Shown: positions 35,449 through 44,557 of the stretch, piece after piece
How positions within the stretch are numbered: position 1 is the first letter of the stretch
Layout of the letters: every line of letters begins with the position of its first letter
Source of the DNA: Paenarthrobacter sp.
Lineage (GTDB): Bacteria > Actinomycetota > Actinomycetes > Actinomycetales > Micrococcaceae
Assembly: GCA_031179305.1 (NCBI GenBank)
Contig: JAPSHX010000001.1
Coordinates: 186,001-250,000, forward strand
DNA length: 64,000 nucleotides
Direction of reading: 5' to 3'
Made by a program: the position numbers and the translations under genes
Notes under the pieces: generated by a model
The model's input: the letters and a program-made list of their open reading frames with translations, nothing else
Database searches by the model: none
Told to the model about the DNA's origin: nothing

Positions 35449-35940
35449 ATGAGTTCCTCTGCACGCCTGACCCGGCGCCGGCTTCCACGCGCCGCCCTGC
35501 TGCTATCAGCCGCGATGTTGGCGACTTTGGCTTCCGCTGGTTGCGGTGCCTCGGTGGGCGGGGCACCGCCTTGCTTGCCGCCGGAACATACCGTCAGTCC
35601 TTCCTCGGTGAAACCGGGTGATTCAGTCACTGTTTCTGCAGCGGAGGCCAAGTGCGATCCCCGATACGGTGACGACGCTCGGATCAGTATTGTGCTCATT
35701 GATGCGGCTGGGGTGGAAGTACTCAACACGACAGCACCCATGGCCGACGCCGGCGGGTTCACCTTCACGGCGGAAGTCCCTTTGAACTCCGCCCCAGGCG
35801 TCATGGCTGTGAATGCCATGCCCCAAGGCGTCGATTGGTGTGACGACACAGGCAAGAACAACAGGGTAAGCCAGGGCGAGTTCCCACTCGAGAGGGCATC
35901 CTGCGTCCTTCCCACGAAGCCCCTCAACATCACCAAGTAG
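35449..35940 (+). CDS. putative lipoprotein with Ig-like fold
   Basis: 163 aa. A basic N-terminus (RLTRRRLPR) is followed by a hydrophobic stretch and then LASAGCGAS; Cys near residue 31 fits a lipobox with a non-canonical Ser at -3, so lipid anchoring is likely. The mature part has SPSSVKPGDSVTVSAAEAKCDP and later beta-rich segments typical of an Ig-like surface module, with two further Cys that could pair (KCDP, DWCDD). ATG 35449 is the first start that gives the signal peptide. Function unknown. Confidence 0.7.
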   Translation: MSSSARLTRRRLPRAALLLSAAMLATLASAGCGASVGGAPPCLPPEHTVSPSSVKPGDSVTVSAAEAKCDPRYGDDARISIVLIDAAGVEVLNTTAPMADAGGFTFTAEVPLNSAPGVMAVNAMPQGVDWCDDTGKNNRVSQGEFPLERASCVLPTKPLNITK

Positions 35941-35995
35941 GCCGACTTGCCGGGTCCTGTTGAGGCTCGGTCAAAGCTGGTGGGAGACTGGAGCA

Positions 35996-36685
35996 GTGGA
36001 ACCCCTCTTCGACTTCCTTGGCAGCTATTGGTGGCTCATTTTCCCTATCGGCGGGATGGCTGGTGGCTGGGCAAGGTCGTGGTCCAAGGCCAGCGAGGAG
36101 CGACACCGGCGCAAAGTTGAGTTGCTGAAATTACGGAACCAACTGGCGGTCCATGAGGAAGCCAATCAAGCCGAGGTGGTCTCGTTGATGGCCGCACATG
36201 ATTCGGTGAACCATCGGTGGCTGGAGTACGAGCTCGACGTAGGCAACCTCATCGATTTCCCGCTCATGACGGACGTCCGCGAACCCCTTACGGTCGCGTT
36301 CCTACGAGCCAAAAAGGAAGCCGACGGCTTACGCCCCGCTGCACCCGAAGACATTTCGACGCCGGCGCGGTTGGCTGAGTACCGGGCAGCTGTCCATAGC
36401 TTCGAACTCGCTTTCGACGTTGCCGAACGGGAAGCCCGGCGCATCAAGGACGGCAACTTCAGTGGCCCGGAACGGCAGCGATTGGCTACGGCAAGGAAGC
36501 TGCTCCGCATTGCAGAAGACACCGCAGCCACCCCAGCCGAACGTCAAACGGCGTACAAACGTGCCCGCAAAGAACTCGATGGCCTGATCGTCCTGCCGGA
36601 GGCAACGGTCGCCGCGCTCGAGAGCAAGATCATCAGCATGCTGGACACCCGCAAAGACCCCGACACGGACGTCCGGTTCGCTTGA
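35996..36685 (+). CDS. membrane-anchored helical protein of unknown function
   Basis: 229 aa. One N-terminal hydrophobic segment (FDFLGSYWWLIFPIGGMAGG, ~4-23) is followed by a long, charged, largely helical region (Arg/Lys/Glu rich, ~30-215). Parts of it (HRRKVELLKLRNQLAVHEEA) have coiled-coil character. No enzyme motif. GTG 35996 has GGGAG about 10 nt upstream and is preferred to an ATG further upstream. The protein may tether to the membrane with a cytoplasmic helical domain; the role is unknown. Confidence 0.65.
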   Translation: MEPLFDFLGSYWWLIFPIGGMAGGWARSWSKASEERHRRKVELLKLRNQLAVHEEANQAEVVSLMAAHDSVNHRWLEYELDVGNLIDFPLMTDVREPLTVAFLRAKKEADGLRPAAPEDISTPARLAEYRAAVHSFELAFDVAEREARRIKDGNFSGPERQRLATARKLLRIAEDTAATPAERQTAYKRARKELDGLIVLPEATVAALESKIISMLDTRKDPDTDVRFA

Positions 36686-36719
36686 GGCTCTGGTGTTGCT
36701 TCCGGCCCCTCTTTGAACC

Positions 36720-37220
36720 CTAACCAAACTCGACACCCATCACCGTCAGCACCAACGCCCTGCCTAGATCGTCCTCGAGCTGCCGCATTCCCAGCCGCTC
36801 GGCCACGCGACGAGAGGCTACGTTGTCCGGGTGGATAATCGCCACCAAGCGACCAACTTTGAGAACATCCCGCGCGAGTTCCAGGCACGCCAAGGCCGCC
36901 TCCGTTGCATAACCCCGTCCCTGAAGATCCTTGCGAACGTGGTAGCCGACTTCGAGTTCGGACCGCCCGTTGACTTGTTGCCACGTCAGCCCGCAGTCGC
37001 CGACGAACCCGCCGTCGTGCGTTTCCACAATCCACAACCCAAAACCGTAGCGAGCGTAATTCGCCTGGTTCCACTCGATCCAAGCCGCTGCTTCGTCCCT
37101 AGTTTTGGGCGCCGGGTAGTACATCATCACTGCGGGATCGCCGAGCATCGAGCTCATCTCGCCGAGGTCAGCGTGCGTCATCTCGCGAAACCGGAGGCGG
37201 GCTGTCGGGCGGGGGAGCAT
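36720..37220 (-). CDS. GNAT acetyltransferase, RimJ/RimL-like
   Basis: 166 aa. LRFREMTHADLGEMSSML begins the fold; ELEVGYHVRKDLQGRGYATEAA (~90-112) holds the acetyl-CoA pyrophosphate loop Q/RxxGxG/A (DLQGRGYATE); and IIHPDNVASRRVAERLGM is the typical Acetyltransf_3 end. It would acetylate an amine, possibly a ribosomal protein terminus or small molecule. ATG start at the beginning of homology. Convergent with the preceding gene. Confidence 0.9.
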   Translation of the reverse strand: MLPRPTARLRFREMTHADLGEMSSMLGDPAVMMYYPAPKTRDEAAAWIEWNQANYARYGFGLWIVETHDGGFVGDCGLTWQQVNGRSELEVGYHVRKDLQGRGYATEAALACLELARDVLKVGRLVAIIHPDNVASRRVAERLGMRQLEDDLGRALVLTVMGVEFG

Positions 37221-37369
37221 CCTCGAAGCCTAGTAGCAGGAGGGCTGTGCCTCCACCACCTTCTTTGAAATCGGCAGGGCCCTAAAACAACCATAATCGG
37301 CTGAATTAGAGCCCCGAGGAATCCAAAGTGGGTGGTGACGGCCCGCCTCCTCTTGACCCGAGCCTCCTA

Positions 37370-37807
37370 TTAGCCGCGGCCCATGCTTGTCGACGGGTCG
37401 CCGCCACCTTCTGAAGGGTCGGCGCGTAGGTCATCAGGGTCGCCGCTGGGCAGACCGGCCGAGCCTGACACGTCGCCTGAGCCGGCAGAAACGTCAGCGT
37501 CCGTTTCGCCGTCCTGGTGAGTTCCGCCGTCGGCGTCACGCACGTCGGCGTCCCGCGCCCCGGTTTCATGCGCGCCGGCGTTGCGGTGCGGCGCGTCACC
37601 TGTCGCGGTGTGGCTCCGCTGAGTGTTATCCGGAGAGAGGTCCTCATCCATGGCGTTGGAGCCTTCGCTGATGGAGGAGTGGACTTGGACGTCGTCGTCT
37701 TTGTCGCCTGGCTCGGGGACATGCCCGTCGTCGACGGGGTCGGAGGTGCCTGCCAGATCTTCCATCGCGTTTTCGGTGGCCTTGCGGATGCTGTCTTCTA
37801 CGCCCAT
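37370..37807 (-). CDS. acidic, low-complexity protein of unknown function
   Basis: 145 aa, extremely rich in Asp, Gly, Ser, Thr and Glu with almost no hydrophobic residues; probably intrinsically disordered. The first ~20 residues (MGVEDSIRKATENAMEDLAG) may form a helix. Several D-A-D-V and G-D-x-D motifs occur, but no ordered calcium repeat. AAAGGAG lies 8 nt before ATG, a strong ribosome-binding site that supports expression. It runs divergent from the ANTAR gene. Confidence 0.6.
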   Translation of the reverse strand: MGVEDSIRKATENAMEDLAGTSDPVDDGHVPEPGDKDDDVQVHSSISEGSNAMDEDLSPDNTQRSHTATGDAPHRNAGAHETGARDADVRDADGGTHQDGETDADVSAGSGDVSGSAGLPSGDPDDLRADPSEGGGDPSTSMGRG

Positions 37808-38074
37808 CAGAACGACTCCTTTGCACGAATGGTCCGAATCCGGATCTCGGATTGCATTAGTAAGCCTACTTACTTCCGCGAGCATACGAAACCCTTCCCT
37901 AGGTTGACAAACGCCACTTCGCCACTCATGTATCCGCAGGTCAAGCGCACTCGGGCCGCACTTTGTACCGGTGATCGTTGGACGATAAGGTATTGCCAGA
38001 CCGTTTTGCAGAGGGCGGCAATATTCGCTCCTTTGCTGTCTGCTGGGGACGCATTTCAGTCAGTAGGAACGTGC

Positions 38075-38812
38075 ATGGTCAACCCCCGCCCTGAGCAGGA
38101 AGCTCTCCAGAATGGATACTTTTTGGATCTAGTCCTGGGCAGCGAAGATGTCGAGGCTTTTCTCGGCGATCTCGCGGCTTTCTCCGCCGAAAGCCTCTCG
38201 CACCCGGAAGCACCCGTCTTTTGTGGCATCACTGTATTGCGTCGCAAAAAGTCGGCTACCGCAGCCAGCAGCGACGACCGCGCCAGAGCGATGGATGAGC
38301 TCCAAAACGACTTTGATGGCCCTTGCCTCACGGCCATGGACAAGCTCACCGCTGTAATGGTGCCGGATCTTCTTCGGGAGCACCGCTGGCCGGAGTATGT
38401 ACAGGCTGCCTCACAGTCAGGCCTGCGGTCCATCCTCAGCGTCCCACTCTTGGTGGAAGGCGATACCCGTGCTGCGTTGAACCTTTACTCGGAGCAGCCG
38501 GATGCCTTCAGCGGTAACGACACTGAGCGGGCTGAAGTTTTCGCGTCCCACGCCTCGAAGTCGTTGCGGCTCGCCCTGAAGATTGCACAGCTCAGTGACG
38601 CCCGGAACGATCTCGCAGCGGCCATGCAGTCGCGCACGGTGATCGACCTTGCCGTAGGGGCAATCATGGCGCAGAACCATTGCAGCCAGGACGAGGCCTT
38701 CACCATCCTCCGCACCGCGTCCAGCAACCGCAACATCAAGCTGCGGCATTTGGCGAAGTCGATCATCTCGGCGGTTTCGTCGGGGAAGATCACCACGCAC
38801 TTCGAGGAGTAA
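38075..38812 (+). CDS. GAF-ANTAR domain RNA-binding regulator
   Basis: 245 aa. A GAF-like sensor domain (~20-165) with LRSILSVPLLVEGDTRAALNLYS is followed by a C-terminal ANTAR domain (~185-240): RTVIDLAVGAIMAQNHCSQDEAF then ILRTASSNRNIKL. ANTAR domains bind hairpins in mRNA leaders and prevent termination. ATG with AGGA 6 nt upstream; the longer open frame to its left has no protein character. The trigger is unknown. No ANTAR-target double hairpin was recognised in the neighbouring leaders. Confidence 0.9.
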   Translation: MVNPRPEQEALQNGYFLDLVLGSEDVEAFLGDLAAFSAESLSHPEAPVFCGITVLRRKKSATAASSDDRARAMDELQNDFDGPCLTAMDKLTAVMVPDLLREHRWPEYVQAASQSGLRSILSVPLLVEGDTRAALNLYSEQPDAFSGNDTERAEVFASHASKSLRLALKIAQLSDARNDLAAAMQSRTVIDLAVGAIMAQNHCSQDEAFTILRTASSNRNIKLRHLAKSIISAVSSGKITTHFEE

Positions 38813-38869
38813 GTCCGCCCACCGAACCTGTCTCGTGACCCGAAGCAACCATGGAGCAGACTTATACGG

Positions 38870-40234
38870 GTGACCGCCAAAAAACCCCGCCCCGGCCTTG
38901 CGATCGCCGCCCTGAGTCTCGGGACGGCGCTGAACCCGTTGAACTCGTCCATGATCGCTGTGGCGCTGGTGGTTCTGCGGGAACATTTCGAGCTCGACGT
39001 CGCCACCGTCACTTGGGTGATCACTTCGTTCTACCTCGCGTCCGCCGCGGGCCAGCCGCTCATGGGCCGGCTCGCCGACCGTTTCGGTCCGCGCCGCCTG
39101 TTCATGTTCGGCATGGCGTTGGTGGCGGTCACGTGCGCCATCGCACCGTTCCTGCCCAACTTCGCCTTGGTCTGTGTGGCCCGCGCGCTCATGGCTGTGG
39201 GGACCGCGACGGCGTACCCGTCCGCCGTCGTGATGGTCACCGAGTTGAGCCGGCTGACCAACCTGCCGTCCACGCGGCCGTTGGGCCAGATTCAGATGGC
39301 GAACACATCGGCCGCGGCTGTGGGCCCCGTGGTGGGTGGTCTCCTGGTTAGCCTGGTGGGGTGGCAGGCGCTGTTCGCGATCAATGTGCCCATCGCTTTG
39401 TTGGCGATGATCGCGGTGTACAAGGCGGCGCCGGTGGATTCCGGGCGCGAGACCGGCAAGCTCGGGCAACTGATCCGCGATTCCGACATCCCCGGCATCC
39501 TCGCGTTCGTCACCTCACTGATGCTTGCCATGATGGCGCTGCTCAACGTCATGCCCGGCTACCGCTGGTACCTGCTGGGCGCCGCCACGGTGATCGGCGC
39601 GCTGTTCGCTTGGCGCGAGCTGCGTTTCAAACCGCCGTTCCTGGACCTGCGCTTGCTGGGCCGGAACCGTCCGTTGCTATTGGTGTACCTGCTGTTCGTC
39701 GTCTTCAGCGGGGTCTACTACTTTGCGTTCTTCGGGCTTCCGCAGTTGCTGCAGGAGGCAGGGAATTACGACGCCGGTGTGGTGGGCCTGCTGATGCTGC
39801 CCCTTGCGGCGTTGTCGGTTGTGGTGACGCCACTGACCGTGCGGTTCATTGAGCGGTTCGGCGTGCGTTCCGTAATGATCACCGGGGTGTTGATCCTGAC
39901 CATTTCGGCCGGCACGCTCGGGTTCCTCACCATGACCCTGTGGGCGCCGCTGGTGTTCGTGCTGACCGCATTGATGGGCGTACCGTATGGCGTGGTGAGC
40001 ACCGCCTCCAACCAGGGCCTCTACGTTTCTGCCCGCCCCGAAGAGAGGGGAGTGGCCGCCGGGATCTTCCAGACGTGCCGCTACCTCGGAGCCATCACCG
40101 CCACTGTGTTGATCGGCGTGCTCTATAGCCCGGGTGTGAATCAGGCGAACTGGGGGATCATGGTGCTGGTGATGCTTGGCCTCAGTGCTGTGGTGCTGGT
40201 GCTTGCCGTAATGTGGCGGAAGCCCGCGGCATAA
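38870..40234 (+). CDS. MFS transporter, drug:H+ antiporter type
   Basis: 454 aa, about 12-14 helices. GRLADRFGPRRLFMFG (~65) is loop 2-3 motif A, and ALNPLNSSMIAVAL the helix-1 motif D1 (LNP/LDxTIV-like) of the DHA2 family. GIFQTCRYLGAITATVLIGVL is a late helix. A multidrug or small-molecule efflux role is likely; no regulator is adjacent. GTG start at the first codon of homology, with weak upstream signal. Confidence 0.88.
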   Translation: MTAKKPRPGLAIAALSLGTALNPLNSSMIAVALVVLREHFELDVATVTWVITSFYLASAAGQPLMGRLADRFGPRRLFMFGMALVAVTCAIAPFLPNFALVCVARALMAVGTATAYPSAVVMVTELSRLTNLPSTRPLGQIQMANTSAAAVGPVVGGLLVSLVGWQALFAINVPIALLAMIAVYKAAPVDSGRETGKLGQLIRDSDIPGILAFVTSLMLAMMALLNVMPGYRWYLLGAATVIGALFAWRELRFKPPFLDLRLLGRNRPLLLVYLLFVVFSGVYYFAFFGLPQLLQEAGNYDAGVVGLLMLPLAALSVVVTPLTVRFIERFGVRSVMITGVLILTISAGTLGFLTMTLWAPLVFVLTALMGVPYGVVSTASNQGLYVSARPEERGVAAGIFQTCRYLGAITATVLIGVLYSPGVNQANWGIMVLVMLGLSAVVLVLAVMWRKPAA

Positions 40235-40243
40235 TGCCCCGAG

Positions 40244-40304
40244 CTTACTCGCCGGTGTAGCTTACTCGCACGTGTAGCTCATGCGCCGGTCCCTATGCGC
40301 CGGT
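40244..40304. repeat. short tandem repeats between convergent genes
   Basis: Two adjacent 17-bp units (CTTACTCGCCGGTGTAG and CTTACTCGCACGTGTAG) at 40244-40277 differ at two positions. The ten-mer ATGCGCCGGT then occurs twice (40281-40290 and 40295-40304), the second overlapping the end of the zinc-ribbon gene. Probably local duplication. Confidence 0.7.
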
Positions 40305-40505
40305 GTGCTGCGCGCAGTGCTCGCAGCAGAACATGCCGCGTTCGTTTTCCACGCCGTGACCCAGAATGCGACAGCCGCAGTGTCCGCAGTTGGGGGCCAT
40401 TGCGTGGATGGCGCATTCAAAGCTGTCGTAGGTGCCGGTTCGCTCGCCTTGAGTGATGGTGAACGTCTTGTCGTAATCGTTGCCACATGTATCGCAGGTT
40501 GCCAT
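40293..40505 (-). CDS. small cysteine-rich zinc-ribbon protein
   Basis: 70 aa with nine Cys and three His: CDTCGND (~4), FECAIHAMAPNCGHCGCR (~30-46) and MFCCEHCAQH (~58-66). These would bind two or three metal ions, as in prokaryotic metallothionein-like or zinc-ribbon proteins. ATG 40505 has ATGGAGC upstream; a longer in-frame start adds an unlikely N-terminus. Common in Arthrobacter-like genomes; metal handling is a reasonable guess. Confidence 0.75.
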   Translation of the reverse strand: MATCDTCGNDYDKTFTITQGERTGTYDSFECAIHAMAPNCGHCGCRILGHGVENERGMFCCEHCAQHTGA

Positions 40506-40633
40506 GGTGGAGCTCCATTTCGAAGAGGCGGACCCGGCTCCCGCTGGAGGTGGGAGCCGGGATGTTCTTAAGCTAAGCATGCTTACTATTCCTCATCAAG
40601 ATGCTGTCGAAACTGACCCCTTGATAAAATTAC

Positions 40634-40661
40634 TGAGTAAACTCATAATTGAGTATAGTCA
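40634..40661. promoter_or_regulatory. tandem operator-like repeats overlapping the oxidoreductase promoter
   Basis: TGAGTAAACTCA at 40634-40645 (an inverted repeat) and TGAGTATAGTCA at 40650-40661 are two similar 12-mers spaced 16 bp. The second contains TATAGT, a good -10 hexamer about 27 bp before the gene. They probably bind the TetR regulator encoded at the end of this operon. Confidence 0.6.
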
Positions 40662-40685
40662 TTAATCGACCATGGGAGAGATTCA

Positions 40686-41681
40686 GTGAAGGCCTTCGTC
40701 CTCACGCAGTACAAGAAACCGCTACAGCAGATCGATGTGCCTGAGCCTGAGCTCGGAGACCGCGACGTGCTGGTGGACGTGAAAGCTGCCGGCCTGAACC
40801 AGCTGGACGAGAAGATCAGACTGGGAGAGTTCAAGCAGATCCTCCCTTACAAGCTGCCGCAGGTTCTTGGTCACGATGTCGCAGGCGTGGTCCTGCAGGT
40901 CGGGGCGAAGGTTCGGTCCTTCAAGCCCGGCGACGAAGTATTCGCCCGCCCCGGAAATGACGGCATCGGGACGTTCGCTGAGCGCATCGCCGTAGCCGAG
41001 GAAGACCTGGCCATCAAACCGGCAACCATCAGCATGGACGAGGCCGGCTCACTTCCTCTGGTCGCGTTGACCGCCTGGCAGGCGTTGGTTGAGCGGGGCT
41101 CGGTACGCCCGGGCCAGAAGGTGCTCATCCACGCGGGCGCCGGGGGAGTTGGCTCCATCGCTATCCAGCTCGCCAAGTACCTCGGCGCCACGGTCGCTAC
41201 CACGGTCAGCGCCGGAAACAAGGACTTTGCCCGGGATCTCGGCGCGGATGTGGTGATCGACTACCGGACCGAGGACTTCGCGGAGAGCCTTCACGACTAC
41301 GACCTCGTCCTGGACAGCCTCGGCGGCGAGAACCTCGAGCGCTCGCTGACAGTCCTGAAGCCCGGCGGAAAAGTAATCGGAATCGCCGGGCCGCCGGACG
41401 CCGCCTTCGCTCGCCAGTTGGGTGCGAATGCGCTGTTGCGGGGTGTCATGACACTGTTCAGTTCGGGTGTGCGACGCAAAGCCAAGCGCCTCGGTGTCAC
41501 CTATGAGTTCCTCTTCATGCAGGCCAGCGGCAAGCAGCTGAGGGAGATTGCGGGACTCATCGACGCCGGAGACATCAAGCCGGTAGTGGGACGAGTAGTT
41601 CCGTTCGATCAGACCTCCGAGGTCCTGGCAGCACTTGAAAAGGGCGGTGTCCGAGGCAAGACCGTGGTCAGTCATCTCTAG
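40686..41681 (+). CDS. zinc-independent NADP-dependent oxidoreductase (quinone oxidoreductase-like MDR)
   Basis: 331 aa. The GroES-like N-terminus lacks the catalytic-zinc Cys (VKAAGLNQLDEKI instead of CGTD), so it belongs to the zinc-free quinone oxidoreductase branch. GHDVAGVV (~61), AGAGGVGSIAIQLAKYLGA (~150) for NADP and the late VPFDQTSEVLAALEKGGVRG are typical. It probably reduces quinones or enones for detoxification. GTG start with GGGAGAG upstream. It opens an operon with the alpha/beta hydrolase and TetR genes. Confidence 0.92.
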   Translation: MKAFVLTQYKKPLQQIDVPEPELGDRDVLVDVKAAGLNQLDEKIRLGEFKQILPYKLPQVLGHDVAGVVLQVGAKVRSFKPGDEVFARPGNDGIGTFAERIAVAEEDLAIKPATISMDEAGSLPLVALTAWQALVERGSVRPGQKVLIHAGAGGVGSIAIQLAKYLGATVATTVSAGNKDFARDLGADVVIDYRTEDFAESLHDYDLVLDSLGGENLERSLTVLKPGGKVIGIAGPPDAAFARQLGANALLRGVMTLFSSGVRRKAKRLGVTYEFLFMQASGKQLREIAGLIDAGDIKPVVGRVVPFDQTSEVLAALEKGGVRGKTVVSHL

Positions 41682-41714
41682 CCAAAACCATTCGAAGCGA
41701 TAGGAACCAAAACC

Positions 41715-42569
41715 ATGAGCAGTGAACAGCAACACCAGAGCAGTTACTTCCAAGTGCCCGCGAAAACAGTGACGGCTAACGGCGTCAGCTACGCGTACCG
41801 CGAATTGGGGCCCAAGGGCGGTGTCCCGGTGGTTTTCCTCATTCACCTTGCGGGGACCATGGACAACTGGGATCCGCGCATCATCGATCCCATCGCGGAG
41901 AAACATCACGTGATCACGTTCAGCAACCATGGTGTGGGCGCGTCCACGGGAAGTGTTCCCGACAGTATCGAAAGCATGGCCGATGATGCTGTGAGCTTCA
42001 TCAAGGCCCTCGGGTATCAGAAGGTGGATCTCTTCGGCTTTTCACTCGGCGGCATGATCGCCCAGTCGCTGGTGGTCAAGCACCCCACTCTGGTCCGCAA
42101 ACTTGTGCTCGCCGGTACGGGGCCTGCCGGTGGAGAAGGCATCCAGAAAATCATCGGCACCACGTACTACGACGTGCTCCGGGGTACCTTGACCCGGCAG
42201 GATCCTAAGGAGTTCCTGTTCTTCAACCGCAATGCCGCCGGCAAATCTGCGGCGAGGGCGTTCATTCAGCGGCTGAAAGAGCGCACCACTAATCGCGAGA
42301 CGCCCATCAAGCTCCAGGCGTTCCAGACGCAACTGAAGGCCATCCGCAGGTGGGGACTGTCGCCGTCGGCCGATCTGGGTGTCATCACCCAGCCGACGCT
42401 GATCGCTAACGGTGACAACGACCGCATGGTGCCCTCGGTTCTTTCGAGCGACATGCACCGGAGGATTCCGGGTAGCGAGCTGGTTATCTATCCTGACTCA
42501 GGGCACGGTGGCATCTTCCAGTTCCATGACAAGTTCGTCCCTGTAGCCCTCGAATTCCTGGGCCGCTGA
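41715..42569 (+). CDS. alpha/beta hydrolase
   Basis: 284 aa. VVFLIHLAGTMDNWDPRI (~38-55) is the oxyanion strand, with HLAG replacing HGxG. GFSLGGMIAQ (~113) carries the nucleophilic Ser. Asp in NGDNDRMVP (~235) and His in DSGHGGIFQ (~263) finish the triad. ATG start 33 bp after the oxidoreductase stop, followed 12 bp later by tetR; co-transcription is very likely. The partner reductase and hydrolase suggest breakdown of a small organic compound. Confidence 0.92.
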   Translation: MSSEQQHQSSYFQVPAKTVTANGVSYAYRELGPKGGVPVVFLIHLAGTMDNWDPRIIDPIAEKHHVITFSNHGVGASTGSVPDSIESMADDAVSFIKALGYQKVDLFGFSLGGMIAQSLVVKHPTLVRKLVLAGTGPAGGEGIQKIIGTTYYDVLRGTLTRQDPKEFLFFNRNAAGKSAARAFIQRLKERTTNRETPIKLQAFQTQLKAIRRWGLSPSADLGVITQPTLIANGDNDRMVPSVLSSDMHRRIPGSELVIYPDSGHGGIFQFHDKFVPVALEFLGR

Positions 42570-42581
42570 TACGGTAGCTGA

Positions 42582-43184
42582 ATGCAGCCTGCGCCCCAGA
42601 CGCTTGGCCGACGTGAGCGGAATAAGCAGGAAAAGCTTGACCGCATCACCGCGGCCGCGCGAGAACTTTTCACCCAGTACGGAGTAGACGAGGTCACCAC
42701 CCAGCAGGTGGCTGAGAAGGCCGACGTCGGATCGGGAACCTTGTTCTTGTACGCCAAGACCAAGGCGGAGCTACTTCTCCTGGTTCACAACGTGAAATAC
42801 GCTCAAGCCCTCGACGCGGGCATCGATGCCGCCTCGACGGAAAAATCGGTGCTCGACGCCGTGATGGCCATCATTCGCCCCATCATTGAGTGCAACCGCG
42901 TTCAGATCGAGAACGGCCGCACTTACCTGAGGGAAATCGTCTTCGGCGATCCTTCAGAGCCCCACCATGCAGAGGCGTTGTCGCTCACCATCCGTACTGA
43001 AGCCGCCATTGCCGAGATTTTTTCCCGGGATGAGCAGTTGCTTGCCCGTGATCAGGAGAAACTGGCCCGGATCGTGTCGTCAATCATGTTCATCAGCATG
43101 ACGTCATCAGCCAACATCGGACACACGGACGCCCAGGTTGGCGACGAGATCCGGGATCAGATCAACGTGCTCCTGGGCGCCTAG
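42582..43184 (+). CDS. TetR/AcrR family regulator
   Basis: 200 aa. The N-terminal helix-turn-helix (~12-58) has ITAAARELFTQYGVDEVTTQQVAEKADVGSGTLF (split here), the standard TetR pattern, and YAKTKAELLLLV follows. The C-terminal ligand domain is variable. It is the last gene of the operon and probably represses the promoter at 40.6 kb; the paired repeats there suit a dimer of dimers. Confidence 0.9.
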   Translation: MQPAPQTLGRRERNKQEKLDRITAAARELFTQYGVDEVTTQQVAEKADVGSGTLFLYAKTKAELLLLVHNVKYAQALDAGIDAASTEKSVLDAVMAIIRPIIECNRVQIENGRTYLREIVFGDPSEPHHAEALSLTIRTEAAIAEIFSRDEQLLARDQEKLARIVSSIMFISMTSSANIGHTDAQVGDEIRDQINVLLGA

Positions 43185-43214
43185 CTTGTAAGGGGTTCTG
43201 CTCTTTAGTGGGTC

Positions 43215-44402
43215 TTAGCGGTTGAGGAAATCCTCGTGCTGGCGGTGTGCTTCGGCCACCTGCTCGCGGATCGTCTCCACGTCCTTGGCCTTGTTCCGGT
43301 ACTTCAGCGGCATCTGCATGATCTGGGCTTCCTCAGCGGTCAACGCGCGGTAGATGCGCTCGCGCTCGTTGGCGTCAGCTGTGTAGTCGAGGTCCAGATA
43401 TTCGACGGCGTGGCGGCGGGCGTTGTTGATGGCCGTCTGGGCCTTGCCTGCAGGGCTGAGGAGCGAGAGCACCACCGTGATGATCAGCGTACCGATGATG
43501 ACACTCAGCGAGAGGCCGGTGCTGATTTCGATGACGCTGACGTGCTCGCCGTCGTTGATGAACGGCAGGTTGTTCTCGTGCAGGGCGTGCAGGATCAGCT
43601 TGACGCCGATGAAGGCGAGGATTGCCGCCAGGCCGTAGGAGAGGTAGATGAGGCGATCGAGCAGGCCGTCGATGAGGAAGTAGAGCTGGCGCAGGCCCAT
43701 CAGCGAGAACGCGGTAGCCGTGAAGACGATGAAGACGTTCTGTGTGAGGCCGAAGATCGCCGGGATGGAGTCGAGGGCGAAGAGGATGTCCGTGCCGCCG
43801 ATGGCCACCATCACCAGGAGCATGGGGGTGAGGGCTCGTTTGCCGTTGACCACGGTGAAGAGCTTGTCGCCGTCGTACTTGTCGGTGGTGTGGAAGAGCT
43901 TCTTGGCGAGGCGGATCATGAAGTTATTGGCTTGATCGTCGCCGTGGCCGTCGGGCTTGAGCAGGTTTCCTGCCGTCAGCAGCAGGATCAGGCCGAAGAT
44001 GTAGAACACCCAGGCGAACGAGTTGATCAGCGCTGCGCCCAGGAATATGAAGCCGGTTCGGGCGATCAGGGAGAACACGATGCCGAAAAGCAGGACCTTC
44101 TGCTGATCCTCACGCGGTACCCGGAAGCTCGCCATGATGATCAGGAATACGAACAGGTTGTCTACTGAGAGGGCTTTCTCCGTAATGTAGCCGGCGAAGT
44201 ATTCGGACCCCATTTGGCCGCCGCCGAAGATCAGCACCAGGATGCCGAAGACCACAGCCAAGCCCACGTAGATGGAGGACCAGATGGCCGCTTCCCTCAG
44301 GGTGGGGACGTGGGCCTTCCGGATGTGGAAGAAGTAGTCGAAGGCGAGCAACGCCAGAATGACGACGATGGTGATGCCCCAAATGAGGGGAGAGACAGTC
44401 AT
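43215..44402 (-). CDS. TerC family integral membrane protein
   Basis: 395 aa, about nine membrane helices. LSVDNLFVFLIIMASFRVP (~80-98) and GGTDILFALDSIPAIFGLTQ (~205-225) are the two conserved acidic helices of TerC/Alx proteins, which are linked to metal (Mn) export and tellurite resistance. A cytoplasmic, charged tail of about 60 residues ends the protein, with the usual late sequence for this actinobacterial type (AVEYLDLDYTADANERERIY). ATG with CAGGA upstream. Confidence 0.93.
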   Translation of the reverse strand: MTVSPLIWGITIVVILALLAFDYFFHIRKAHVPTLREAAIWSSIYVGLAVVFGILVLIFGGGQMGSEYFAGYITEKALSVDNLFVFLIIMASFRVPREDQQKVLLFGIVFSLIARTGFIFLGAALINSFAWVFYIFGLILLLTAGNLLKPDGHGDDQANNFMIRLAKKLFHTTDKYDGDKLFTVVNGKRALTPMLLVMVAIGGTDILFALDSIPAIFGLTQNVFIVFTATAFSLMGLRQLYFLIDGLLDRLIYLSYGLAAILAFIGVKLILHALHENNLPFINDGEHVSVIEISTGLSLSVIIGTLIITVVLSLLSPAGKAQTAINNARRHAVEYLDLDYTADANERERIYRALTAEEAQIMQMPLKYRNKAKDVETIREQVAEAHRQHEDFLNR

Positions 44403-44557
44403 GTGATCCTGCTTTCGTGAGGCGGGGCGTGGTACTCACCGAGGGTCAGAAGTTCTTCACTCAAATTTACCGGCTTCGTTGGGGCGGGTGATAACTGGGA
44501 TGAAATGCTTCCGGTTGCTGTCACTTTCACGAGCTTGGCAATCATGGGTTCCTGCTG

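Noticed and set aside
43236..44168. 310-residue rightward frame opposite terC
   Set aside because: Composed of Glu/Asp/Val runs from the reverse complement of membrane-helix codons; TerC on the other strand is clear.
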